Assembly (NCBI GenBank): GCA_015233935.1 | Contig: JADFXB010000001.1 | Span: 19,997 to 83,996 of the forward strand | Reading direction: 5' to 3' | Source of the DNA: Magnetococcales bacterium | GTDB taxonomy: Bacteria; Pseudomonadota; Magnetococcia; Magnetococcales; JADFXB01 | DNA: 64,000 nt | Shown here: positions 39,686-48,783 of the stretch, piece after piece | Numbering within the stretch: position 1 is the first letter of the stretch | Layout: each line of letters begins with the position of its first letter | The notes under the pieces: model-generated | Databases searched by the model: none | The model's input: the letters and a program-made list of their open reading frames with translations, nothing else | What the model was told of the DNA's origin: nothing | Made by a program: the position numbers and the translations under genes

Positions 39686-39730
39686 CTTTTAATCAGAGGG
39701 TCATTGGTTCGATTCCAATACGACCTACCA
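39686..39730 (+). other. attR: 45-bp 3' fragment of tRNA-Lys(UUU)
   Basis: Anticodon loop CTTTTAA, variable loop, T-arm ATTGG-TTCGATT-CCAAT, acceptor ACGACCTA-CCA; the 5' half (AGGTCGT acceptor, D-arm, 5' anticodon stem) is absent. Confidence 0.85.
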
Positions 39731-39742
39731 AAGCAAAATCAG

Positions 39743-39780
39743 AGGCCCCCATCTTCACAGGTGGGGGCCTTTTGGTTTTT
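39743..39780 (+). terminator. Rho-independent terminator following the tRNA-Lys 3' end
   Basis: AGGCCCCCA...TGGGGGCCT followed by T-rich tract. Confidence 0.75.
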
Positions 39781-39868
39781 TTGGGGAGTTCGTCATCCAC
39801 CCAATGGGCCAAGTCCTTTGAGTACAACGGTTGCACCTTTTTTTCAATGAATTTTGTGGAAGCGGACG

Positions 39869-39944
39869 TGTATACAAAATGGCTCTTTCCTATACAGGTC
39901 AGCAGTGATATGTATAGAAAAGTGGCTTTTTCTATACATATCAC
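39869..39944 (+). promoter_or_regulatory. Two operator-like inverted repeats upstream of fic
   Basis: GTGATATGTATAGAAAA-gtggct-TTTTCTATACATATCAC (39905-39944, 17-bp perfect arms) and degenerate copy TGTATACAAAAtggctcTTTCCTATACA (39869-39896). Confidence 0.75.
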
Positions 39945-39962
39945 CCCTGGGAGGGGTACACA

Positions 39963-41027
39963 ATGACAGCTCTTGCTCCCCTGGAAAGCCTGGATTTACG
40001 GCGGTTTGAAACAGCCACCATCCTGAAAAAACTGGCCAGCAGCAGCCGCAAACTGGCAGAACTCAAAGGAATTGCCGCTTCCATCCCCAATCAGGGCATT
40101 CTCATCAGCACTTTGGGGTTGCAAGAGGCCAAAGACAGCTCAGAGATCGAAAACATTGTCACTACCCACGATGAATTATTCAAAGCAGGCGTGGTGTCCG
40201 AAGAAAATCTTGCCGCCAAAGAGGTTTCCCGTTATCGCCAAGCCCTGCTTTTGGGGTTTGAACGGGTGCGTCAAACCGGATTGTTGACCATTAACCATAT
40301 CATTGATATCCAGGGCCAACTGGAACATAACACAGCAGGATTTCGCAAACTGCCAGGAACCACCCTCAAAAATGCCGTAGGAACCACCGTCTACACCCCT
40401 CCCCAGGATCCCACAGAAATCATGGCTCTCATGGGCGAGCTTGAACTGTTCATCAACGATGATCAACGCTTTACCGCCGACCCTTTGATCAAGATGGCTT
40501 TGATACACCACCAATTTGAAAGCATCCACCCTTTCTACGATGGTAATGGGAGAACCGGACGCATTGTCAACGTGCTCTATCTGGTAAAGGAGGGATTGCT
40601 GGATCTGCCAGTGCTCTACCTAAGCAGCCATATCGTTCGCACCAAGAGCGATTACTACCGCCTGTTGCAAGGGGTGCGGGAGCAAGACAGTTGGGAAGAG
40701 TGGGTGCTCTACATGCTGGAAGCGGTGGAGCAAACCGCTGGCCACACCATCACCACCATTCATGCCATCAAAAATGCCCTGCTGGATACCAAACACCGAA
40801 TTCGCGCCAGCTTTAAATTTTACAGCCAGGATTTGATCAATAATCTCTTTACCTATCCCTACACCAAAGTTGAATTTGTGCAAAGAGATTTAAAAGTGAC
40901 ACGCTTGACCGCCACCCGCTATCTGGACGCCCTGACAGAAGAAGGATTTGTCCAAAAACAAAAAGTGGGACGCAGTTGCTACTATGTCAACCTGGCCCTG
41001 CAAAAAATTCTGACGGCCATTAAATGA
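39963..41027 (+). CDS. Fic-family AMPylase-like protein with C-terminal winged HTH
   Basis: HPFYDGNGRTGR Fic motif; NSxE-like N-terminus SSEIENI; C-terminal VTRLTATRYLDALTEEGFVQKQKVGRSCYYVN. Confidence 0.95.
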   Translation: MTALAPLESLDLRRFETATILKKLASSSRKLAELKGIAASIPNQGILISTLGLQEAKDSSEIENIVTTHDELFKAGVVSEENLAAKEVSRYRQALLLGFERVRQTGLLTINHIIDIQGQLEHNTAGFRKLPGTTLKNAVGTTVYTPPQDPTEIMALMGELELFINDDQRFTADPLIKMALIHHQFESIHPFYDGNGRTGRIVNVLYLVKEGLLDLPVLYLSSHIVRTKSDYYRLLQGVREQDSWEEWVLYMLEAVEQTAGHTITTIHAIKNALLDTKHRIRASFKFYSQDLINNLFTYPYTKVEFVQRDLKVTRLTATRYLDALTEEGFVQKQKVGRSCYYVNLALQKILTAIK

Positions 41028-41037
41028 TGATCAACTG
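41001..41037 (+). repeat. Direct repeat copy 1 (fic 3' end)
   Basis: caaaaaattctgacggccattaaatgatgatcaactg; 33/37 match to 43064-43100. Confidence 0.8.
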
Positions 41038-41274
41038 ACTGACAAAGAATAAACTGGCGTGGTAACTTGGTGGGATTGCCATGGGATGTATGGAATGGTT
41101 GACGGCAGGAAGCCATTTGCGAAGATATAAGGTTATGGTAAACTGGTTCACAAGACGAGGAGTGCCACAATCTTTTCCCCATTACATAAACATGCAATTG
41201 TATTATTGTTGTCAGAAAGTTAATATTTCCTTTTTTGTAAATGGATCGACTGAAGTAATTGCGAGGATATTCAG

Positions 41275-42462
41275 ATGTTGCAAAGTATCCAAATGAAGAA
41301 CCTGCTCTCCTACGGAGTGGATAGTGAACCTATTCCCTTGCGCCCCCTCAATTTAATCATCGGTCCCAATGGATCGGGGAAATCCAATCTTCTGGAGGGA
41401 ATCGCCCTGCTACAGTCCGCTCCCTCACAACTCGTCGCGCCCATACGGGAAGGTGGTGGTATCCATGATTGGCTGTGGAAAGGAACAAAACCACCTGTTA
41501 CCGCCAGCTTGGAGATTGTGGTAAAACTGCCCGCCAATCAACATGCAATCCCCCTTCGTTATCGTATCGATTTCACGGCATCCGGGAACCGATTTGAAAT
41601 TATCGACGAACGTATTGAAAATGCAGAAAAACTGGAAGGTCATTCAGAACCCTATTTTTATTATCGCTATGAAAACAATCGTCCCGTCCTGAATATCAAA
41701 GCAACACCCAATAGCAAGACCGCCAAAAAAAGATATTTGCAACGTGAAGATGTGGACCCAGAAAAATCAATTTTGGCCCAACGCCGTGATCCAGATATCT
41801 ATCCAGAAATCACCAATCTGGCAGATACGCTTGCCAAAATCCGCATCTATCGGGATTGGTCTCTAGGGCGTTATACCCCTCCACGTCTTCCTCAACCCTC
41901 CGACTTGCCAAATCAATGGTTGGAAGAAAATGCACGCAACCTGGGGTTGGTACTCAATCGACTGAGAAGAGACCATGAAACAAAAAGCAGACTGTTAGAA
42001 AGTTTCCGGGTCATCTATTCGGAGGCAGAAGATTTTGATGTGATAATTGAAGCTGGAACGGTTCAAATTTTTGTCCAGGAAAGTCGATTCAACGTGCCTG
42101 CCACCCGGCTTTCCGATGGCACCTTACGTTATCTGTGCCTTTTGGCCATCCTCTATGATCCTGCACCACCGCCACTGGTTTGCATCGATGAACCTGAACT
42201 CGGTCTTCATCCTGATCTGATTCACAGCATTGCAATGGCGTTGCGATTTGCCAGTTCAAGAACTCAAGTGATTGTCACAACCCATTCGACTGCATTGGTA
42301 GATGCATTTACCGATGATCCTGAGGTTGTCCTTGTTTGCGAAAAAAGGGACGGCTGTTCCATAGTTCATCGCCTTGACGCGCAACGTTTGCAGCCTTGGC
42401 TTGAGAAATACCGTCTCGGTTCCCTGTGGAGCAGCGGCGAAATTGGAGGAAATCGATGGTAA
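41275..42462 (+). CDS. AAA (SMC/RecF/OLD-like) ATPase
   Basis: PLNLIIGPNGSGKSNLLEGI Walker A, LSDGTLRYLCLLAIL signature, LVCIDEPELGLHPDLI Walker B, VIVTTHSTALVDAF. Confidence 0.93.
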   Translation: MLQSIQMKNLLSYGVDSEPIPLRPLNLIIGPNGSGKSNLLEGIALLQSAPSQLVAPIREGGGIHDWLWKGTKPPVTASLEIVVKLPANQHAIPLRYRIDFTASGNRFEIIDERIENAEKLEGHSEPYFYYRYENNRPVLNIKATPNSKTAKKRYLQREDVDPEKSILAQRRDPDIYPEITNLADTLAKIRIYRDWSLGRYTPPRLPQPSDLPNQWLEENARNLGLVLNRLRRDHETKSRLLESFRVIYSEAEDFDVIIEAGTVQIFVQESRFNVPATRLSDGTLRYLCLLAILYDPAPPPLVCIDEPELGLHPDLIHSIAMALRFASSRTQVIVTTHSTALVDAFTDDPEVVLVCEKRDGCSIVHRLDAQRLQPWLEKYRLGSLWSSGEIGGNRW

Positions 42463-43076
42463 CCATCAAGCTTTACGTGGAAGGGGGCGGTGATACAAGT
42501 CAGTTGCACAGCCTCTGCCGTCAAGGATTTCATCAATTTCTTGAGAAGGCAGGGTTTAAAGGTAGGCAACCCCGCATCGTGGCCTGCGGAGGAAGGCAAC
42601 AAGCCTATGATCGATTTGTGACTGCATGCCGTCAATCATCCCATGAAATACCCATGTTGTTGGTGGATAGTGAGGACTTTGTTTCAGCCACTTCCCCATG
42701 GGTGCACTTGGTGCAACATGATGATTTCAGTCGTCCAAACGAAGCAAGCGACGAACAAGGCCATCTGATGGTGGTTTGCATGGAATCCTGGTTTCTTGCC
42801 GATAAAGACGAGCTTGCCAACTATTTTGGGCGCGGTTTTAATGATAAGGCATTACCAGGACATACGGATATTGAATCCATCAGCAAAAATGATGTTTATC
42901 AAAGCATTCTGAAAGCAACATCACAATGCAGAACCAAAGCTCCTTATGGAAAAGGAGAGCATTCCTTTGCCATTTTGGGACGTATATCTCCCCATAAGGT
43001 AAAGACGGCCAGCCCGTGGGCAGCACGATTCCTCAAAATACTGGATGAGATGACCACTCCTACCAAAAAATTCTGA
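42456..43076 (+). CDS. DUF4276-like / TOPRIM-like protein, paired with the AAA ATPase
   Basis: KLYVEGGGD...LLVDSED pattern; start at 42456 overlaps the end of the ATPase gene. Confidence 0.75.
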   Translation: MVTIKLYVEGGGDTSQLHSLCRQGFHQFLEKAGFKGRQPRIVACGGRQQAYDRFVTACRQSSHEIPMLLVDSEDFVSATSPWVHLVQHDDFSRPNEASDEQGHLMVVCMESWFLADKDELANYFGRGFNDKALPGHTDIESISKNDVYQSILKATSQCRTKAPYGKGEHSFAILGRISPHKVKTASPWAARFLKILDEMTTPTKKF

Positions 43077-43100
43077 CCGCCATTAAACCGTGATCAACTG
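43064..43100 (+). repeat. Direct repeat copy 2 (end of DUF4276-like gene)
   Basis: caaaaaattctgaccgccattaaaccgtgatcaactg. Confidence 0.8.
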
Positions 43101-44137
43101 GCAGGCAGAGAACGGCCTGGCAGGCTGATCTGGTGGGGAAGACCATCGGGGGTGCGCACCAGTTGGTCCACCAACCGCCAATCAGGCATCACCGCACGGT
43201 CGGGATAGCGTTCCATGGCCCGGTTCACCGCACGGATAGCCAGAACACGCAGATTTTCATCCCCTTCCAAAGAGGGGTGGACCTCCAGATAGAGGGCATC
43301 TCCCTTCCAACCCGCCTTCACCGGCTCGTTGACCAAATGAGCCTTGCTTCCCACCTGAATATGTCCAAACAGGGTAATGATGTCTTCCGGGTAAAGACGC
43401 ATACAGCCATGACTCACCCGCCGCCCCACCCCCAACGGTTGGTTGGTACCATGGATGCGATAGTCCCCAGAGGCCAGATAGATGGCGTGGGTACCCAGGG
43501 GATTTTCCGGTCCCGGTGGCACAAAGGCAGGCAGGTGGGGTTTTTCCTTGAGGATGGATTTGGGCACATACCAGGTAGGATCAGCCTTTTTACCCACAAT
43601 GGTGGTGGAAATATAAGGGGTCTCCCACCCTTCCCGTCCCACACCCACCGGGTAGGTTTCTATTGTGCGCCCACCATTATACTTATGATACAGACGCATC
43701 TCCGGCACATTGACCACCAAATCGCCCAATCGGGACAAGGCTTCCGGGATAATCCACTGGGTGGAAAGTTTCACCACGCTGTCAGGTGGCGGCATCCATT
43801 CGTCGGTTTGCGGATTGGCCAGCACAACTTCGTTGAAGCCCAAATCATAGGCGTAGGCCAGTTCCATAAGGGTTTCCGGCCCTTTGATCAAATAATTCTG
43901 GATGCCATCGCCTAATACTTCCTCCAAAGGTTTACCGGGAAGGGCATGGAAGGTGGAGGGTCGATCCTTGGCAACCGTAACCAGTTCTGGTTCCATTTTG
44001 AGTTGGACACCCGCAGCAGAAGCCTGGGCAGGAGCCGCCGCAGGGGCAGCAGGGGCTGCCTCCTCCTGGCCAATCACCCACTGGGGCCAGAGGGTCCACG
44101 CCAATAAACCAACCAAACCGATGGCTACACCTTTCAT
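43094..44137 (-). CDS. L,D-transpeptidase (YkuD/ErfK family)
   Basis: LGTHAIYLASGDYRIHGTNQPLGVGRRVSHGCMRLYPEDI. Confidence 0.95.
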   Translation of the reverse strand: MKGVAIGLVGLLAWTLWPQWVIGQEEAAPAAPAAAPAQASAAGVQLKMEPELVTVAKDRPSTFHALPGKPLEEVLGDGIQNYLIKGPETLMELAYAYDLGFNEVVLANPQTDEWMPPPDSVVKLSTQWIIPEALSRLGDLVVNVPEMRLYHKYNGGRTIETYPVGVGREGWETPYISTTIVGKKADPTWYVPKSILKEKPHLPAFVPPGPENPLGTHAIYLASGDYRIHGTNQPLGVGRRVSHGCMRLYPEDIITLFGHIQVGSKAHLVNEPVKAGWKGDALYLEVHPSLEGDENLRVLAIRAVNRAMERYPDRAVMPDWRLVDQLVRTPDGLPHQISLPGRSLPAS

Positions 44138-44163
44138 CCATTCAACTCCTTGCCAGATTCCCT

Positions 44164-45297
44164 TCAGTAGGATCGTCCCAACACCCGCCGGATTAAATGC
44201 ATGGCGGTTTGACTGGCTTGCAGGCGAACACTATCCCGCGATCCAAGATAAAATCCTTTAAGCTCCAGATTGGCTCCCACTTTGGCCACCGCAGCCAAAT
44301 GGACGGTTCCCACCGGCTTTTCCGCTGAACCGCCACCAGGACCGGCGATACCCGTAATGGAAACCGCCAAATCTGCATCAGAAGCCCGCAGTGCACCCCT
44401 CGCCATGGAAAGGGCCACTTCCTGGCTCACTGCACCATAGCGTTCCAGCAAGGAATCGGTCACTCCCAACAAGAGTTTGGATTCGTTGCTATAAGTGATA
44501 TACCCGGCCTGAAAATAAGCACTGCTGCCCGCCAGAGAGGTGAGACGCGCTGCCAACAAACCAGCGGTGCAGGATTCGGCCACCGCCAGGGTGAGTTGTT
44601 TTTCCACCAGCACCTGGAAGACTAAATCTTCCAGAGCAATGGGTTCCATGGCATAGAGTGCCTCGCCCAGTGCCTGTTGCAGGAGGGTGCGTCCCTCTTC
44701 GCTGCGCATGCTGGCGGGAAACAGCAGAGCGGTATCGCCCGTAGGAAGCTGGCGCAAGACCACCTGGGGAATTTCCACTTCACTCAACAGAGGCAGGATA
44801 TCGGCCAACTCACACCTGCCTTCCACCATCCAACAATGCATGGGGCGGAAACGGGAGAGGAGCTTATCCTCCTGGCGAAAATAAAAGATGGCCTTTTGCA
44901 CCTCTTGACGCAAGGCCCAAAAACCAGTTTCGCAAAACATCACCAATCGTCCCTTGCGACAGACGGCAAAACCTACCGGCTCCCCGTCTGCATCGTGAAG
45001 GGGACGCGCTCCCACTACCCGAAGGCGGTCCGATTCTTCTCCGTCCAATCCCAGGGAGAGTCCCAGGTTGGAAAGAATGGAACGACGCAGTCGTCCACCC
45101 GAACCACCCTGAATCATCACCAGATTATATTCTTCTGGGACTTCATTGGGGTCAAAAGGGGTTTCTGGATCCAACTCCAGAAGGCGGATGTCAGCATAGC
45201 CCAGAGCATTTAACAGGAGGTCCAGATAGGGACGACCGGTGGATGCGGTGAGAAATTCCTGTTCGCTCCAGCGGGGTATGACAAGTAGACATTTCAT
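44164..45297 (-). CDS. CinA-family protein (C-terminal nicotinamide-nucleotide amidase domain) with an atypical N-terminal domain
   Basis: LTLAVAESCTAGLLAARLTSLAGSSAYFQAGYITYSNESKLLLGV...SITGIAGPGGGSAEKPVGTVHLA. Confidence 0.88.
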   Translation of the reverse strand: MKCLLVIPRWSEQEFLTASTGRPYLDLLLNALGYADIRLLELDPETPFDPNEVPEEYNLVMIQGGSGGRLRRSILSNLGLSLGLDGEESDRLRVVGARPLHDADGEPVGFAVCRKGRLVMFCETGFWALRQEVQKAIFYFRQEDKLLSRFRPMHCWMVEGRCELADILPLLSEVEIPQVVLRQLPTGDTALLFPASMRSEEGRTLLQQALGEALYAMEPIALEDLVFQVLVEKQLTLAVAESCTAGLLAARLTSLAGSSAYFQAGYITYSNESKLLLGVTDSLLERYGAVSQEVALSMARGALRASDADLAVSITGIAGPGGGSAEKPVGTVHLAAVAKVGANLELKGFYLGSRDSVRLQASQTAMHLIRRVLGRSY

Positions 45298-45299
45298 GA

Positions 45300-45854
45300 T
45301 CAGGTTCCAACCAAGGTTGCCAGAAAGTTGGAGGAAAGGTGCAATACCAGCCAAGCCAGGATACCCGCTGCCACATCATCGGCCATGATGCCCACGCCAC
45401 CATGAACATGACGATCCAGCCAGCCCACCGGCCAGGGCTTTAGAATATCAAACAACCTGAATAGCAAAAACCCCGCCAAAATATCTTGCCATGACCAAGG
45501 GACCCCTGCCAGGGTAATCAAAACCCCCACCACCTCATCAATGACCACTTGTTTGGGATCGGCAACATTTTCCTGTTGGCTGTAGTGGTGGGCCGCCCAG
45601 GTTCCCAACAAACAAATCGTCAAAACAATGGCACCGTAGAGCCATGGATTCAGGGGAGAAATGGCCCACCATAAGGGAAGGGCTGCCAGGGAACCAACCG
45701 TTCCCGGTGCTTTGGGGGAGTAACCAGTACCGCCCCAGGTCGCCAGCAGGTTTAGCCAACGGTGTTGAGCCATGCGCGAAGAGCCGTGTGGATGGATGGT
45801 GACAGAACAAAAAGGATTTGTCACAGGATAAAGGAGAGCATGTGGTCTCGGCAA
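45300..45854 (-). CDS. pgpA: Phosphatidylglycerophosphatase A
   Basis: WGGTGYSPKAPGTVGSLAALP...VVIDEVVGVLITL...RLFDILKPWPVGWLDRHVHGGVGIMADDVAAG. Confidence 0.93.
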   Translation of the reverse strand: MPRPHALLYPVTNPFCSVTIHPHGSSRMAQHRWLNLLATWGGTGYSPKAPGTVGSLAALPLWWAISPLNPWLYGAIVLTICLLGTWAAHHYSQQENVADPKQVVIDEVVGVLITLAGVPWSWQDILAGFLLFRLFDILKPWPVGWLDRHVHGGVGIMADDVAAGILAWLVLHLSSNFLATLVGT

Positions 45855-45909
45855 TGTTTGCCGAGAAGCGGCAGGAGGAGAGGAGGAAAATAGGGACCCA
45901 TAAACCGAA

Positions 45910-45939
45910 TCGCCCGGAACCCTTGCGGGTTCCGGGCGA
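45910..45939. terminator. 13-bp perfect hairpin downstream of csp
   Basis: TCGCCCGGAACCC-ttgc-GGGTTCCGGGCGA. Confidence 0.7.
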
Positions 45940-45962
45940 CCGGAGTCTGCTACAGCAAAAGA

Positions 45963-46175
45963 TCAGGCGGCAGTTACATTGGCGGCCTGCAATCCCTTGG
46001 CACCCCGCACAACCTCGAACTTGACCCGTTGCCCTTCATCCAAGCTCTTAAAACCATCCACTTGGATGGCAGAGAAATGGACGAAGACATCCTCGCCACC
46101 GCCTTCGGGGGCAATGAAGCCGAACCCTTTGGCATTATTGAACCACTTAACTGTACCGTGCATCACTTGCGACAT
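45963..46175 (-). CDS. cspA: Cold-shock domain protein
   Basis: [34 protein letters not shown]. Confidence 0.97.
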   Translation of the reverse strand: MSQVMHGTVKWFNNAKGFGFIAPEGGGEDVFVHFSAIQVDGFKSLDEGQRVKFEVVRGAKGLQAANVTAA

Positions 46176-46339
46176 CCTGTTTGCTCCACAAAGTTCCATG
46201 ACAAGATCGGGGGCCAATCGGGAAACCATCTCGGAATACCGAACCTTGGACACCACTTAAGCGCATATTATACCTGTCCTAGGTTAACTGGCAAGGTTTA
46301 TTCGACAGTATGCCAATAAGATTCCCTATTTCTGTTCCC

Positions 46340-48736
46340 CTACTGTTTGCGACTGGTCGAAAGGGAGACTGAACCATCGCCTGCCATGTCGGCAGCCGGA
46401 CCATCGGTGTAGGCCGAAATGGTGGGATTACGTGGCGCAGCCTTACTCGCGACCGGTTTAGCCTCCTCGCTTGCCTTCATGGGACGGGTGAAATCCATCT
46501 CGGTTGAAGTTCGCAAAGTGGCGACATCCTTGCCATCCAGGGGTGGAGGCTGGCTGGCAGGGGCTGTTGGTGGATTCATGTTGGCCATGGGTTGATTCAT
46601 GGGCATGCTCCCTGGCTGCCCCATAGGCATGGGTTGGCCTGGGGCCATTTGTCCATTGGCAACCTGACGCATGGGTGCGGCAGGAGCTTGCTGCATGGGC
46701 ATGGCCGATTGTTGCGGATAGGCCGGTTGAGCGGGCATCGCCTGCTGAGGCATTATGGGTTGTTGCTGAGGCATCATGGGCTGAGCAGGCGGCGGTGGGG
46801 CAGCACTGGTTTGAACCGTGGGATTCATCACCGGCGGAGCCGCCATGACCCCTGCATTAGGATTGGGAACCGTCCCCTGATTAAATTGGGTAAAATCCAG
46901 ACCGCCCGCTACGGCGTTGGGAACATTGTTGGCCGCCCGTGGTCCGCCTGCCGGTTTGCTGGCAACCTTGGGTTCTCCCTGGGTCATCACCACCGGGCGC
47001 AAAAAGACCACCAATTCGGTTTTGGTAATTTCATCATCTTTAAAGCTGAACAGTTTGCCCAGCAAAGGAACATCACCTACCCCTGGAACCGATGATTCAT
47101 TCTTGTTGACCTTATCCTGCATCAACCCACCCAGCACCGCCACCTGGCCGGTATGAATACGCAACATGGTCTCCATCTCCCGCACCCGGATTTCCGGTAT
47201 ACGGTTGGTGGCATTGGTGGGAAGGTGAGGACTGGGATCGTTGACCCAACCGCTAATATTGGAGATGGTGGGGCGCACGTTGAGGGTGACGATATCCTTG
47301 TCGCTAATTTGCGGGGTTACCGTCATCACCAAACCAATGGGGACAGTGTGAACCTTGGTATTGATCAAGGGCGTAGTGGAGATCACCCCGTTGGCGTTGG
47401 AAGTCACCGCCGCAGACGTGGCCGCCAGAGTGAAGAATATTTTATTCTCCACCACCTTTAGAATGGCAGGTTGATTGTTGAGGGCCATGATTTTGGGACT
47501 GGATAATACTTTCACATTGCCAAAACGTTGCAACATTTTGAGGGTGGCATCCACCGCCCAACGGGGATCCGCTCCTTTACCTCTTGCCAAAAGATTGAGG
47601 TTGAAAAAGGGCAGATTGCCTACCGCTCTTTCTGGCAGCATGGCCAAGGCACTGGTCACCATTTGCCCGCCGCTGTCACCGCCAATCTTATTGCGCAAAT
47701 CGTAGACTTCGTTCCAATCCACCCCTTCCTGGGCGCGATCGCTCAATTCCACTTCCACCACGGTGGATTCAATCAATACCTGCCGATGGACGTTGGCCAT
47801 CACCTTGTCAAGAAATTGCTGAATCAGTTGATGCTGCTGACTGGTGGCCATCACCGACAATAGGCCAGCTTCCGGATTGGCGGCAATGATGGCGGCGGGG
47901 CTACTGTTACTGGAAGGGGTTTCTGCTATCACCGGACCAAAGGGATCGGCCCCCATATCCATCTTTCCACCCGGATTGGTGGAGGAGGCTGCCTGTTGTG
48001 GGGGCGTGGTGCCATCTTTTCCTATAATGGCATTGATATTGCGGATCATGGTTTCCCAAAACTGATTGGTGGAGGTATTGCTCAACACACTTTCCGACTG
48101 GTTGCGCTCCCCTTTGTTCAGTAAGGGGTTTTCCTCTTCCTTCTCATTGGTGGACAGATTGGAAGAAACCTTGATATTGGAGGTGCTCTTGCGGGTCATA
48201 TTGATGTAGTCGATCTGGTAGACCTTCAAGTAGGCCCGATCGGGAGCAATGACAATGGTGCCATCTTTGATTTCATACCGCAGATTCACCTGTTTGGCGA
48301 TGCGGTCCAAAATTTGCGGCATGGTCTGATTGATGGCACTCAAGGTAATCCGCCCTTGGATGCCAGGATAGATGTCAATATTCATATTGGCATCTTTGGC
48401 CAGGGCAAAAAGGATATCTTTGACCGGGGTGTCGGTTACCGTGACGGTAAAAACTTCCCCTCCCTCCTGAAATTCACCGTCGTGCCCGCTCCCTGCATTG
48501 GGATCGGTGGTGTCCAGGGTGGCCTTGTTATCTTCAGAGGCAGGCGGATTGGTGGCTCGCAATAAATGGTTGCGAGAGGGTTCCAGCCCTTTTTTTTGCT
48601 CGATCTGGGCGCAACTTGTCAACAATATCAATGACAAGGCCACGCGCCACACCATGCTTTTGCCGAACAACGGTTTAATCATGAGATTCCCCATACTTTC
48701 GTCAATGGGTTGACAGGGTTCATCCATCCCTGCCAT
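46340..48736 (-). CDS. Secretin (MshL/PilQ-type pilus or type II secretion outer-membrane channel)
   Basis: STN-like FTVTVTDTPVKDILFALAKDANMNIDI; VLIESTVVEVELSDRAQEGVDW; VAVLGGLMQD...VPLLGKLFSFK...TELVVFLRPVV. Confidence 0.92.
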   Translation of the reverse strand: MAGMDEPCQPIDESMGNLMIKPLFGKSMVWRVALSLILLTSCAQIEQKKGLEPSRNHLLRATNPPASEDNKATLDTTDPNAGSGHDGEFQEGGEVFTVTVTDTPVKDILFALAKDANMNIDIYPGIQGRITLSAINQTMPQILDRIAKQVNLRYEIKDGTIVIAPDRAYLKVYQIDYINMTRKSTSNIKVSSNLSTNEKEEENPLLNKGERNQSESVLSNTSTNQFWETMIRNINAIIGKDGTTPPQQAASSTNPGGKMDMGADPFGPVIAETPSSNSSPAAIIAANPEAGLLSVMATSQQHQLIQQFLDKVMANVHRQVLIESTVVEVELSDRAQEGVDWNEVYDLRNKIGGDSGGQMVTSALAMLPERAVGNLPFFNLNLLARGKGADPRWAVDATLKMLQRFGNVKVLSSPKIMALNNQPAILKVVENKIFFTLAATSAAVTSNANGVISTTPLINTKVHTVPIGLVMTVTPQISDKDIVTLNVRPTISNISGWVNDPSPHLPTNATNRIPEIRVREMETMLRIHTGQVAVLGGLMQDKVNKNESSVPGVGDVPLLGKLFSFKDDEITKTELVVFLRPVVMTQGEPKVASKPAGGPRAANNVPNAVAGGLDFTQFNQGTVPNPNAGVMAAPPVMNPTVQTSAAPPPPAQPMMPQQQPIMPQQAMPAQPAYPQQSAMPMQQAPAAPMRQVANGQMAPGQPMPMGQPGSMPMNQPMANMNPPTAPASQPPPLDGKDVATLRTSTEMDFTRPMKASEEAKPVASKAAPRNPTISAYTDGPAADMAGDGSVSLSTSRKQ

Positions 48737-48783
48737 GGCTATGAAATCTCATGCAAAGTTCAGACCATTTATCTATTAGAGAA

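Noticed and set aside
39681-39730. Functional tRNA-Lys gene
   Set aside because: Only the 3' 45 bp is tRNA-like; the 5' acceptor, D-arm and 5' anticodon stem are missing, so called attR instead
41275-43076. Canonical PARIS system (AriA/AriB)
   Set aside because: The partner resembles DUF4276, not DUF4435; only the general AAA + TOPRIM-like logic is shared
46340-48736. Pro/Met/Gln-rich low-complexity stretch in the secretin C-terminus as a repeat element
   Set aside because: Compositional bias within a coding region; common in secretin tails
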